A DNA stretch of 64,000 nt, taken from the NCBI RefSeq assembly GCF_900176335.1, contig NZ_FWXW01000004.1, positions 186,001-250,000 of the forward strand, read 5' to 3'. Position numbers and translations under genes: made by a program. Under the pieces are notes generated by a model that was not told the DNA's origin, searched no databases, and saw nothing but the letters and a program-made list of their open reading frames with translations. Source of the DNA: Papillibacter cinnamivorans DSM 12816. GTDB lineage: Bacteria > Bacillota > Clostridia > Oscillospirales > Oscillospiraceae. Below are positions 1-8,234 of the stretch, piece by piece (the first letter of the stretch is position 1; every line of letters starts with the position of its first letter).

Positions 1-841
1 GCACATAAAGAATCATGACGACACAAATCCCGACTGCGGGGAGATAGGTTCTCCTCATTTTCGCAGGTCGGGATGAAAGTGTTTTTTGAACTTTTAACTT
101 GGCCTGACGCGCCATGTCGTCAGCCAAATAGTCGAGAGTAGCGGTTTGGTCGATTCCTCGATCAATTTCCATCAAGATACTGCAGAGCCGAAAGGCCTCT
201 TCCGTTCCTAAACGACTTTGGAATTGCTGCAGAGCAGTAGATACGCCACCTGCCCGCATGTGCGCAAGCAAGATATCCAGTTCTGCGCCCAACACAGGAC
301 CAGCCACCTTGCGATAGGATTGCAGCGCGGTGTAAATATCCCGATTGCTTCGGAGATTTCGGCAGATGGTGCGGATGAAGCGAGGCATTTCCAATGCGAT
401 GGCTTCATCTTTCTTTTTCAGCTTTGATGAAAGCGATTCGCTTTGTTTCATAAAAAGAAGCACGGCAAACAGGATTATGAGTAATATGCCAAGCCAGAAC
501 TTGAGCAACGTGCAAAGCAGGATGAGTGAACCACTTAACGTGATAATGGCATACTTCCGTGCCGTGAATTGCTGCGGAGTGACAGCAAGACCGGCACGGG
601 AAAGCTTCTTCGAAAGCATTTCAGCGGAAGCTTTGTCCAGAAAAACATATCGGCTCAGGAATGAAACAAGTTTTTTTAGGATGGGATAATCCCATATGTC
701 CCGATCTTCCTGCTTCCATTTGTTGAGCCGGCTCAGGGTCTTATGTCCATAAAACGACTTGTCATGAAAGAGCTTCGCCGATAGGATCAGCCATGCACCG
801 CAGCCAAGCAAAATGGCGATTAATATAAGCGATAAAGTCAT
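1..841 (-). CDS. TadC-like type II/IV pilus-secretion inner-membrane protein (3' end outside window)
   Basis: The gene is read leftwards from an ATG at 841 and stays open to the window edge (about 280 codons). An AAGGCGGTG ribosome site precedes the ATG. The N-terminus (ILIAILLGCGAWLIL) is a membrane helix. A second hydrophobic hairpin lies near residues 105-130 (LSGSLILLCTLLKFWLGI). It is followed by a soluble helical stretch (RFIRTICRNLRSN, then MRAGGVSTALQQF) typical of the T2SS-F/GspF fold used by Tad platform proteins. It starts 13 bases after the TadB-like gene and belongs to the same operon. TadB and TadC proteins normally act as a pair forming the platform for the TadA ATPase. Assignment as TadC rather than TadB rests on order and similarity of layout only. 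Confidence 0.7.
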   Translation of the reverse strand, partial: MTLSLILIAILLGCGAWLILSAKLFHDKSFYGHKTLSRLNKWKQEDRDIWDYPILKKLVSFLSRYVFLDKASAEMLSKKLSRAGLAVTPQQFTARKYAIITLSGSLILLCTLLKFWLGILLIILFAVLLFMKQSESLSSKLKKKDEAIALEMPRFIRTICRNLRSNRDIYTALQSYRKVAGPVLGAELDILLAHMRAGGVSTALQQFQSRLGTEEAFRLCSILMEIDRGIDQTATLDYLADDMARQAKLKVQKTLSSRPAKMRRTYLPAVGICVVMILYV

Positions 842-854
842 GCGGCACCGCCTT

Positions 855-1763
855 TCATAACATGAGCGGACGGTTGATTTTGAGCGCCCGAAACACAGAG
901 TAGACGACGGAAGCCAGAAGCAGCACAAACAAGCCCTGACCGACGGGCGAGGTCGTGAGCGCCACATAGGCATCCGCCATCAAAATTTTGAATACAAGCG
1001 GAACGGAAAATATGAGGAAAAGCGTCAGCAGATAATCCCGCCAGACGGCATACATCGCTGCATCCGATTCCATCTGCGCCTGAAGAACATCGTGCATTGA
1101 TTCAACTACAGATACCGCTACATATTTGAGCTCACGGTCATCCTGGGCCAGGACGAGTGCATCAACCCATTGCGAGAAGTATCCATTATTGACCTGATCC
1201 TCCATGCGGCGAAGGCCGTTCTTCAAATCACTGTCCATGAGCGTTACATAGGCAAGAAAATTCCGGAACGGCTCCGGGTATTCAAGGATGTCCACATTGT
1301 CCTTGACTGTGGTAATGAAATCTTCTGTAACCAAATAGGAATTGGAAAGGATCATCATAGATGCAGCCAGACGGTCAAGTCTGGCATTTTGTGTTTTTGT
1401 CCACCTTAAACTGAACAGCAGCAGAGGCGCAAATAAGCCCATAATGCCGACAGTTACGGAAATCAGAAGAGAGGTATAAATAACACGTCCTGCAACGAGC
1501 CCGATGCCGGCACAAGCCGCCGTCAGAAAGTAATAAGCTGTCTTCGGCATTTCGCTGTACTCTATGAGGGTTCTGCGCTTCTCCGCTAGACTGGTGAGCT
1601 TCCGGCTCAGCGTCGTTTGCTTTTTGAACAGCTTGATTTTGCGGTGCTTCACGGAAGAACGCTGCATGCTCTCACGCAGCACAAGATCAAGCCTGAAGAA
1701 AAGAAAAATCGCCGTGCTCAATAAAAGAAACACAGCGAGATAACTATATATAATTGTGGTCAT
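855..1763 (-). CDS. TadB-like type II secretion F-domain membrane protein
   Basis: This 302-residue protein has an N-terminal membrane helix (residues about 4-23). A basic stretch follows, then two closely spaced helices near residues 78-120, a cytoplasmic helical domain, and two C-terminal helices (about 243-262 and 273-292). The layout is that of T2SS-F/TadB proteins, which form the inner-membrane platform of Tad pili or related secretion systems. The ATG overlaps the stop of the upstream ATPase gene by four bases (ATGA), with GGAGG just upstream, so the two are translationally coupled. The family assignment is by topology and context; sequence identity to known TadB proteins is probably low. 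Confidence 0.75.
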   Translation of the reverse strand: MTTIIYSYLAVFLLLSTAIFLFFRLDLVLRESMQRSSVKHRKIKLFKKQTTLSRKLTSLAEKRRTLIEYSEMPKTAYYFLTAACAGIGLVAGRVIYTSLLISVTVGIMGLFAPLLLFSLRWTKTQNARLDRLAASMMILSNSYLVTEDFITTVKDNVDILEYPEPFRNFLAYVTLMDSDLKNGLRRMEDQVNNGYFSQWVDALVLAQDDRELKYVAVSVVESMHDVLQAQMESDAAMYAVWRDYLLTLFLIFSVPLVFKILMADAYVALTTSPVGQGLFVLLLASVVYSVFRALKINRPLML

Positions 1764-3172
1764 ATTCGTTCCTCCGCTTGAAATTCCGGAAATAGCCGCT
1801 TCAGATGTTCTTCGGGAGCGCCGTTATCACGCAAGCGGTTGTAGAGTGCGGGGGAAATACAACCGGTACGCCGATGCTTCCCGTATACCTTGATGATATG
1901 ACCGTGACCGTCCCGTTCAACCCTGTCCATATCATAGCGGTACAGCGTTTTTCCCTTCACCGACCCATCGAGCAGCCCTCTTGCTTCAAAGATCTCCATG
2001 ATTTTGCGGGAGTTGTCTTTGAGCTGCTTCTGAAAAATGATGATTGGCCAGGCGCTGATACACATTTCCAAAAGCTGGTCGTTGGTGAGCCGGGTTCCCG
2101 CCGTATGGCACATGGAGACTAGCCTGCGATAACCGTCTTCCGCTCCGTCTGCATGGAAGGATGTCAGAATCGTGTGTCCCGTCTGACCGGCGACTGCCGC
2201 TTGGAATGCCGCACCGTCACGGACCTCAGCGGGAACAATCAAAGCCGGATGAAAACGCAGAGAGCTGACAATTAAGTCGTGCATGCTCACCGGATTCGGC
2301 GGGCCTTTGGTCACGGTGTAAAGGACACGCGCAGGTCGGTCATTTGCATTGTCGAAGTCCATCAGGTTTAGCTCGCGGCTGTCTTCGATGATATAGATGC
2401 GGTTATTGTTGTCGTCGTTTTTCAGGATGTATTCATTTAGAAGATACGACATGAGCGTGGATTTGCCGCTGCCGGTTCCTCCGGCCGCGCCGATGGAAAC
2501 ACCGTAGCAGAGGCACATTGAAAGGAAGTCCAGCATGTCCTCCGTAGCAGAACCAGAGTCAATCAGCTGCTCTCTTGTGATGCGGTTCTTATTCTGTTTT
2601 CGGATACTGACGATAACACCCTGCTCCTGCGGAACGAGGGGAGGAATGATCGCGGAGATACGGGTCCCGGAACCGATATAGCTGTCCACGCGCGGCGTCT
2701 GAGCGTCAAGCAGCATACCGCCCATCCGCACCATGCGCTTCACAATATCCAGCGCAGCGGTTGGAGACGGGAAGGCCTCCGTTCCGTAAAGGTAATCCGT
2801 GCGTTCGGCCCGGATGATTTCCACGGCATTGTAGCCGTTGACGTTAATTTCTTCCACGGATGGGTCGTAGAGGTACTTCGTCAGGATGCCAAGGCCGGCC
2901 ATATCCTGATAGATCCGCTCAACCAACTCGTCTCGGTTGTAATCCTTTCCGGCCATGCACTCTGCAGCGTATTTCAAGACAAGTTTTTTCAGCGTTTGGG
3001 CCGCTTTTATATCGTTTAGCGCGGCAGCAAGCTCCGCTGCGTGATTCTGGGCGATGGTAGAGCGCACGCTGTTCAGCACGGTCATATAATCAAAGCTGTT
3101 CTTGCCGCTTCCGGGTTCAACATTATCCTGCGCCTGCAGAACGGATAGGAATTCGTAAGTGGTAATACTCAT
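1760..3172 (-). CDS. tadA: TadA/CpaF-family secretion ATPase
   Basis: A 470-residue VirB11/GspE-type ATPase that would power assembly of a Tad-type pilus or related secretion apparatus at the inner membrane. The Walker A motif GGTGSGKST lies at about residues 231-239. An N-terminal helical domain of about 200 residues contains the CpaF-like DPSVEEINVNG segment (about 103-113). Downstream are the IIEDSREL Asp-box/Walker B region and a His-box-like GHTILTSFHADGA. These features separate CpaF/TadA from plain conjugation ATPases. The start codon overlaps the preceding NTPase stop (ATGA), and the stop overlaps the TadB-like start in the same way. Length is normal for CpaF. Confidence 0.88.
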   Translation of the reverse strand: MSITTYEFLSVLQAQDNVEPGSGKNSFDYMTVLNSVRSTIAQNHAAELAAALNDIKAAQTLKKLVLKYAAECMAGKDYNRDELVERIYQDMAGLGILTKYLYDPSVEEINVNGYNAVEIIRAERTDYLYGTEAFPSPTAALDIVKRMVRMGGMLLDAQTPRVDSYIGSGTRISAIIPPLVPQEQGVIVSIRKQNKNRITREQLIDSGSATEDMLDFLSMCLCYGVSIGAAGGTGSGKSTLMSYLLNEYILKNDDNNNRIYIIEDSRELNLMDFDNANDRPARVLYTVTKGPPNPVSMHDLIVSSLRFHPALIVPAEVRDGAAFQAAVAGQTGHTILTSFHADGAEDGYRRLVSMCHTAGTRLTNDQLLEMCISAWPIIIFQKQLKDNSRKIMEIFEARGLLDGSVKGKTLYRYDMDRVERDGHGHIIKVYGKHRRTGCISPALYNRLRDNGAPEEHLKRLFPEFQAEERI

Positions 3173-3876
3173 AAGCTACCTCCTCTCAGCTTTGTGCACA
3201 CCGCATCGATACTGGCGGAATATGTTTTGCCGGTTTTCCCGCCCGAATCGTATAAGGTCGGTTTCAGGTTCTGGAATGATTCCGCATCTTTAAAAAACGG
3301 AATCCAGACTTCCGGGGATACGCCGATCAGCTTGTGCAGCGCAGGATGGTCGAAGCTGTCGTTTATCTCAATGCAGACAGAAACGGCTGTCGTCGTGACG
3401 GTATCGACAGCTCTGCGGTATGCGTTATACCACAGGCTTGAAGATACCTGACTGCCTGTAAGCAGTAAGACTTTGTCAGCCCGGTTTAAAGCCCATGCTG
3501 CCAGTACACTGCCGGCATGAGATGGGCAATCTACGAGAACCGCATCAAACAGCGTGTTTGCCTGGTCGAGAATCGCCTTTGCCGCATCACTGCCGATGTC
3601 CTCGCCGAAAGCATCGTTATAGCATGGGGCAGCAAGAACATACAGCAGTTCATCCGCCCGGAACACAACCTGTTTCAGTGATTCCTTGGTTTTACATGCC
3701 GTGATCAGGCTCTTTTGTTTTGTGATATTGAGTTTCATTCGGGCGGACAATTCACTGTGAAGTTCAGGAGAAATAAGACACACAGACTGGCCCTTTTGGG
3801 AAAGCGCATATGCAAGGTCAATAGCCAGCGTAGTCTTTCCGGAATGCGGAGGGCCCCAGATAGCGTTTATACTCAT
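3169..3876 (-). CDS. P-loop NTPase, CpaE/TadZ-like position
   Basis: A 235-residue NTPase beginning MSINAIWGPPHSGKTT, with a Walker A motif at residues 8-16. The rest resembles MinD/ParA-fold proteins (LDQANTLFDAVLVDCPSH as the Walker B-like segment, then KVLLLTG). The classical deviant Walker A (KGGxGKT) is not present. In Tad loci this position is filled by CpaE/TadZ, which places the secretion machine at a cell site, and that is the likeliest role here. It is unrelated in detail to the true ParA at 5.6-6.5 kb. It starts four bases after the CpaB-like gene and overlaps the TadA start. Function is inferred from context. Confidence 0.7.
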   Translation of the reverse strand: MSINAIWGPPHSGKTTLAIDLAYALSQKGQSVCLISPELHSELSARMKLNITKQKSLITACKTKESLKQVVFRADELLYVLAAPCYNDAFGEDIGSDAAKAILDQANTLFDAVLVDCPSHAGSVLAAWALNRADKVLLLTGSQVSSSLWYNAYRRAVDTVTTTAVSVCIEINDSFDHPALHKLIGVSPEVWIPFFKDAESFQNLKPTLYDSGGKTGKTYSASIDAVCTKLRGGSL

Positions 3877-3879
3877 GGA

Positions 3880-4584
3880 TTATCCCTCCGTATTCTTCAG
3901 TGTCAGGTACAGTGATTCAACTCGTTCAAGGCGTATCAGCGTCTGGGCCTGATCTTCCGTGCATCTGAATATGACATAAACGGGTTTCAAGTCATAATTC
4001 GTTGTATCATCTGCCGATGCTCCGTCCTTCTTCGCTTCCAGATCGTTCAGCGACTCCAAATTACTGTTGAGAACATCATAGACATACATGGAGCTCAGGC
4101 ATTTTGCGATAGAATAGCTCGCATCCTCGCTCTTTGTGCATTCGTAAACATCTACGATATATCCAGCTCTAAGGACACCGGCGATGCCGGAAGATGCAGA
4201 CGGAAGCTCCAGCGTCACAAGACACATGCCGTTAGTTAAGCCCTTTGTACGGGCATCCTCAGACGCAATATAATCTTCTTCACTCATAAGACGATCCTGC
4301 CAAAGCATTTCACCGGCATAGAGTGTTTCTGCCGCCACCTTGCCGACTACCTCAGCCTCTGATGTCATGACTTTTCCCGGAAGACCGTAGGCACCGGCTT
4401 CTGCGGTTGTCAGCATGGCACTTGTGATGACCGTTCCTGCCGGCACATCCTGCGTGACCCGCACAACATTAACGGTTGCGGACTGCGCCGCATAAAAACG
4501 CGGCAACAGCAGGAACGCTATTGCCGCAGCCAACACCAGACAAATTGAGCCGATGAAAGCTTTGCTTCTGAATAGTTTAGTCAT
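3880..4584 (-). CDS. cpaB: CpaB/RcpC-like SAF-domain protein
   Basis: About 234 residues. One N-terminal membrane helix (about 10-30) is followed by a SAF domain (VTQDVPAGTVITSAMLTTAE, about 42-61) and a C-terminal RcpC-like region. CpaB/RcpC proteins sit at the cell envelope in Tad loci and are thought to contact glycan or the secretion channel. I chose the ATG at 4584. An in-frame TTG nine bases upstream would leave only three bases after the GGAG. In this Gram-positive context there is no outer-membrane secretin, so the protein probably faces the wall side. Followed after three bases by the P-loop NTPase gene. Confidence 0.82.
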   Translation of the reverse strand: MTKLFRSKAFIGSICLVLAAAIAFLLLPRFYAAQSATVNVVRVTQDVPAGTVITSAMLTTAEAGAYGLPGKVMTSEAEVVGKVAAETLYAGEMLWQDRLMSEEDYIASEDARTKGLTNGMCLVTLELPSASSGIAGVLRAGYIVDVYECTKSEDASYSIAKCLSSMYVYDVLNSNLESLNDLEAKKDGASADDTTNYDLKPVYVIFRCTEDQAQTLIRLERVESLYLTLKNTEG

Positions 4585-4747
4585 TAATTTCAATCACTCC
4601 GTTCGTTGTTTAAATCTTTATTGCCAGCTGAAGAAGGGATATATGATTTCTCTTTTCAGCCGGTACAGCTGGTTTTTGAGGAGAGTGTGAGAGGGGAAAC
4701 GCTTGATAGCCAGATTCAAAAAGAGCCCACTCCGCCCTTGGATAAAC
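4585..4747. other. Intergenic gap between parB and cpaB-like gene
   Basis: A 163-base gap on the minus-strand transcript. I see no gene, no clear hairpin terminator and only a weak ribosome site for the downstream gene. The parAB pair and the Tad-like genes may therefore be one transcript, though a promoter here cannot be excluded. Confidence 0.4.
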
Positions 4748-5698
4748 TCATCTTTCAAGCTCCCTTTGCTTCTGCCGGTAATGGTGGTAATACTCTAGCG
4801 CTTTGAGTACATACTCTTCGGTTTGCTTAGGAGATATATTATCAGGAATAAACTTGCTGATTCGTTCTGTAGGAATACTGAATTTTGCCCGCTGATTCGG
4901 TTTTTCCTCGCTTATAATGGAGAGAATAACGTCTTCATTGAGCTTGCCGTTTTTGGAAAAGTCACGCATCTTGATGGCCTGCGCCAGAGACGGCGTAGCC
5001 TCCTCTAAGGCAATGGTTTCAATCAAGGCTTCCTGCTCTTCTTTTTCAAGATAGGAGATTTCAACGGCAGGCCGGATTGCGATCTTGCCATCATCAACCA
5101 TGTCCAAAAGAGTTGGAGATAGATTGGTTAAACGAATGTAGCGCTGGATTTGCGTATTGCTGTCAGGAGAATCAACTGCAAGTATTTCTCGTGATTTTCC
5201 AATCAAAGAATCGGGTCCCACTGGGACACCATTTTCTTTCTTTGGTCTTCCTGCTTGTCTTTTCATGGCTTCCAGCTTCATTTTGTAGGAAAAAGCCTTT
5301 TCACTTGGCAGAATATGAGAACGCTGTAAATTCGATTCAACCATTAAAATGATTGCTTCATCTCGTGTTAAATCCTGAACTTCAGCTCTCACAGTGGGAA
5401 GGCCGGCAAGCTCACAAGCTTTTCTTCGCCTGTGCCCAGACACAATTTCATAACGTCCGTTTTCCTTTTGACGGAGAGTAATTGGGGTGATAATACCGCG
5501 CTCTTTAACGCTTTGCACAAGCTGCTCCATATCCTCGTCTATCTTCACCTTAAACGGATGCTCAGGGAAGTTGTCTATCTCTGTAATAGGGATGTCCAGT
5601 ATCTTTGGAGCGCGGTTTTCTACTCGGCCTTTATCGTCCATGAAAAGCTCATCGTATGCGTTCTTCAGACCGAGATCGATTGTTTTGACGCTGCTCAT
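4748..5698 (-). CDS. parB: ParB/Spo0J-family partition protein
   Basis: A 316-residue ParB-type protein. The N-terminal ParB/Srx CTPase fold carries the SGHRRRKA motif. After it come a helical segment (LPSEKAFSYKMKLEAMKRQAGRPK), a central HTH region ending QIQRYIRLTNL, and a C-terminal helical part. ParB proteins load on parS sites and work with ParA in DNA segregation or, on mobile elements, in maintenance and regulation. The start has AGGAGG upstream and lies inside the parA 3' end (50-base overlap), so the two are coupled. It is a distant relative of the two duplicated ParB-like proteins at 11.5 and 21.3 kb, with which it shares the central motif order. Confidence 0.9.
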   Translation of the reverse strand: MSSVKTIDLGLKNAYDELFMDDKGRVENRAPKILDIPITEIDNFPEHPFKVKIDEDMEQLVQSVKERGIITPITLRQKENGRYEIVSGHRRRKACELAGLPTVRAEVQDLTRDEAIILMVESNLQRSHILPSEKAFSYKMKLEAMKRQAGRPKKENGVPVGPDSLIGKSREILAVDSPDSNTQIQRYIRLTNLSPTLLDMVDDGKIAIRPAVEISYLEKEEQEALIETIALEEATPSLAQAIKMRDFSKNGKLNEDVILSIISEEKPNQRAKFSIPTERISKFIPDNISPKQTEEYVLKALEYYHHYRQKQRELER

Positions 5699-6476
5699 TG
5701 TCCAGCACCTCCTTCGTCAGCTGTTCGTAAGCGCATGCAACCTTTCCGCTCCCGTCATGGGCGAAAATGCTCTTGCCCTCAATACTGGTTTCGGCGGCTC
5801 TCACTGAGAATGGAATTTCAGCATCGAAAATACGGAGATTATCGCCGGTTTGGCGAAGAGAATTGATAATTGTTTTAGCGTTGTTTGTCCGGCTATCCAC
5901 CATTGTCAGTAAAACGCCGTCAATTCGGAGCTTTGGATTGATTTGTCGCTTGACCTTTGTGATTGATCGCATCAGCAAGTACAGACCCTTCGTGGATAGA
6001 TAACTGGCCTGAGAAGGTATCATTACGCTGTCCGCAGCAACAAGCGCGTTGATCGTCATCATTCCCAGAGACGGCATGCAGTCGATCAAAATATGGTCAT
6101 AATTCTGCTTCAACAGTTCAAGGGTATCTCGCAATACATACTCGCGGCTCATAACATTGATAAGGCCCACTTCAAAGGCCGACAGCTCAATGTTGGAGGG
6201 GATCAGATCAACGCCCTCGGGGTGATGAATAATGCCGTAGTCTTCCGGTATGGCTTTGTCATCAATAATGTCCTGCATTAGCGTTGCGATAGAGATGGGA
6301 AGCTCGTCGGGCGTTTTTACACCAAGACTCACAGTCAAGCTGCCCTGTGGGTCGGCATCAACGAGCAGTACTTTCTTGCCGGTACGTGCAAGGCCGACTC
6401 CGAGATTGACAGCCGTCGTAGTTTTACCTACTCCGCCTTTCTGGTTTGTGATGGCAATTATTTTGCAGTCTTCCAT
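5649..6476 (-). CDS. parA: ParA/Soj-family partition ATPase
   Basis: About 275 residues from an ATG at 6476, which is preceded by AAAGGAG. A longer reading from 6527 lacks a ribosome site. The deviant Walker A motif KGGVGKTTT lies near residues 13-21. The Walker A' motif VDADPQGS and Walker B-like DHILIDCMPS follow. These mark a bona fide ParA that binds DNA non-specifically in the ATP state and is stimulated by ParB. Its 3' end overlaps parB. Co-location with Tad-like genes and lack of ribosomal or housekeeping neighbours fit an integrative or plasmid-derived element rather than the chromosomal soj-spo0J pair. Confidence 0.92.
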   Translation of the reverse strand: MEDCKIIAITNQKGGVGKTTTAVNLGVGLARTGKKVLLVDADPQGSLTVSLGVKTPDELPISIATLMQDIIDDKAIPEDYGIIHHPEGVDLIPSNIELSAFEVGLINVMSREYVLRDTLELLKQNYDHILIDCMPSLGMMTINALVAADSVMIPSQASYLSTKGLYLLMRSITKVKRQINPKLRIDGVLLTMVDSRTNNAKTIINSLRQTGDNLRIFDAEIPFSVRAAETSIEGKSIFAHDGSGKVACAYEQLTKEVLDNEQRQNNRSRSEERIR

Positions 6477-6670
6477 GTGCGTGCACTCCTTTCTGTGTAA
6501 TAAAAAATCCTTCCTGGCAGATACCAAGAAGGACTATGTAAGTTGCAAAGAATTCAGTGAAAGTTGAGCATGTTCACGCGCTCTATGAAAATTTGGTCAT
6601 TGATATTACAATCCATTGCCCTTGAGGAGTTTTGCTTTGAGGTTACAAAGGGATATGCCGAAAAAGATAT

Positions 6671-7780
6671 CTAAACGCCTTCTTTTACTTCACACCTTAT
6701 TACTGCCTTAGTATGGTCGGTCTCTCGAATGTCAATGCCCCAAGTATATCTTCCTGGTTCGTATTGATATACAATAATGCTGGGATATTGTTGTGTGCTC
6801 ATTTGCTGAGCCAGATAAAATGTAAATGGCACTGAGGATGAAATTGCTAGGTGTATAGTTCGGATGCCTTTCTCTTTTACAAGCAGACGTATATCTTCTG
6901 CAATCCGGTCTGCATAGCTGCGAATTTTATTGTACGAGCTGAAGAAATCATAATCTTTTCTATCAATCTCAACCTTGTAAATGTGCATTGCATTATCTGG
7001 ATCTATTGTGCGAAGGTCTTCATCCTTAATAGGGTAAGTGGTTGCAATAGCAACCAGAAGCTCATTGCTTTGCCTATTGTTATCTGGTTGAATGCAGTTA
7101 ACCCAAGCCGCTTTATTATCATCGTGACAAGGTAGTTCTTTAAATTCTTGTGCGTCCTCTGTTACCCTGAATCTATGTAAAAGACGTATACGACATGTCT
7201 GACCGAACTGATGTCCTAAGCGAAATGTGAAGGGAGTATGCGCTACTCCATAATAGAAAATAATTGAACGCCAGTTTGTCTTTTTAATGTTGGCAAATGT
7301 TTCGTCTTGAGTTTTTATAGCTTGTATTATCTCTGCTTTGGAAGCATTTTGAGATTGAATTCTATAACCGATTTCAACCCTCTTGGCATAAAATGATTTT
7401 TTAAAATTAGCGTCCAAAATTGACAGATTGTGCCCCATCGTCGAATGCGCTATGAGCAAAGCTGGCTGGCGGTAAAGTATTTTAAGCGCCCACATCAAGA
7501 AGACGGCTATCGAAATAAAGATTATTACTGACTTGCCAGTAGGAGTTAACAACCCGTCTGAAAATGCAGGCCAAAAACTTGCAATTGTGTCATAAATATC
7601 CGCCTTTATTATCTTAACATCTTTAAGCTTGTCTTCTCCTAAAAAGGCAACAATCGCACAACAGGCGTCAAATACCGCTACAATTGCAAAACATTTATGA
7701 GGAATAGCCTTGCAGGCTTTTGCCAACTCACTTAGCCCCAAAATAATTTTATCCCAGACTTTCAATAGGTTATTCAGCAT
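6671..7780 (-). CDS. cap14: CBASS effector: two-helix membrane protein with SAVED domain (Cap14-like)
   Basis: A 369-residue protein. Two predicted membrane helices (about residues 29-47 and 84-102) precede a cytosolic C-terminal domain. That domain has the SAVED-type features KVEIDRK near 269 and HLAISSSVPFTFYLAQQM (310-327). SAVED domains bind cyclic oligonucleotides. The TM-SAVED arrangement is a known CBASS effector class (Cap14), thought to kill or arrest infected cells by disrupting the membrane. The ATG overlaps the last 11 bases of cap3 and has GGAG upstream, so it is the last gene of the four-gene operon. Family assignment rests on motif, topology and operon context. The ligand is not visible from sequence. 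Confidence 0.85.
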   Translation of the reverse strand: MLNNLLKVWDKIILGLSELAKACKAIPHKCFAIVAVFDACCAIVAFLGEDKLKDVKIIKADIYDTIASFWPAFSDGLLTPTGKSVIIFISIAVFLMWALKILYRQPALLIAHSTMGHNLSILDANFKKSFYAKRVEIGYRIQSQNASKAEIIQAIKTQDETFANIKKTNWRSIIFYYGVAHTPFTFRLGHQFGQTCRIRLLHRFRVTEDAQEFKELPCHDDNKAAWVNCIQPDNNRQSNELLVAIATTYPIKDEDLRTIDPDNAMHIYKVEIDRKDYDFFSSYNKIRSYADRIAEDIRLLVKEKGIRTIHLAISSSVPFTFYLAQQMSTQQYPSIIVYQYEPGRYTWGIDIRETDHTKAVIRCEVKEGV

Positions 7781-8234
7781 GCTGAACCAACTCCTTTATA
7801 ATCCCTTTATCCACTGTCCAAAGCCGATAACTTTTTAGCCCCAAAATGATAAACAGCATCCACGGGGAATTTTGTTTCTTCTTCGCAATCTTCTTCCAAC
7901 CACATGTATCTATGGTCGAAGGGATAGGATAATCTTCTCGATGGGTATGCCACTCTCCAAAATACATCTTCTGATATCCGGATTGCTCCCAAAACTGGTC
8001 CATATACTCTTGATGCCCAGAGCCTGAGCGGAGGAATCGAAAAGGAAGTTTACGGTCTCGTAGTTGTGGTTCGGTAACATTAGTTATGGTAAGGTGGGAA
8101 CCGTCTTTCATTACACCAACTAAAATGCCGCCGGATTCATTTTGATAATCGTAAACCAACATACATATCCGATTTAATTTTACTACATCGGGTGAGAGTT
8201 CAACCGTAAGCTTATCATCATATTTGAATATCAT
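7770..8234 (-). CDS. cap3: CBASS Cap3, JAB/JAMM deconjugating protease
   Basis: 154 residues from an ATG at 8234 that overlaps the cap2 stop (ATGA) and has GGAGG upstream. A longer reading from 8267 has no ribosome site. The JAMM metal-protease motif is complete: E33, then H96-T-H98, S106 and D109 with canonical spacing. Where the family usually has HTHP, this protein has HTHR. Cap3 is known to cleave the bond that Cap2 makes between the CD-NTase C-terminus and its targets, limiting or recycling the activated state. Position between cap2 and the effector is typical of type II CBASS. Confidence 0.92.
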   Translation of the reverse strand: MIFKYDDKLTVELSPDVVKLNRICMLVYDYQNESGGILVGVMKDGSHLTITNVTEPQLRDRKLPFRFLRSGSGHQEYMDQFWEQSGYQKMYFGEWHTHREDYPIPSTIDTCGWKKIAKKKQNSPWMLFIILGLKSYRLWTVDKGIIKELVQHAE

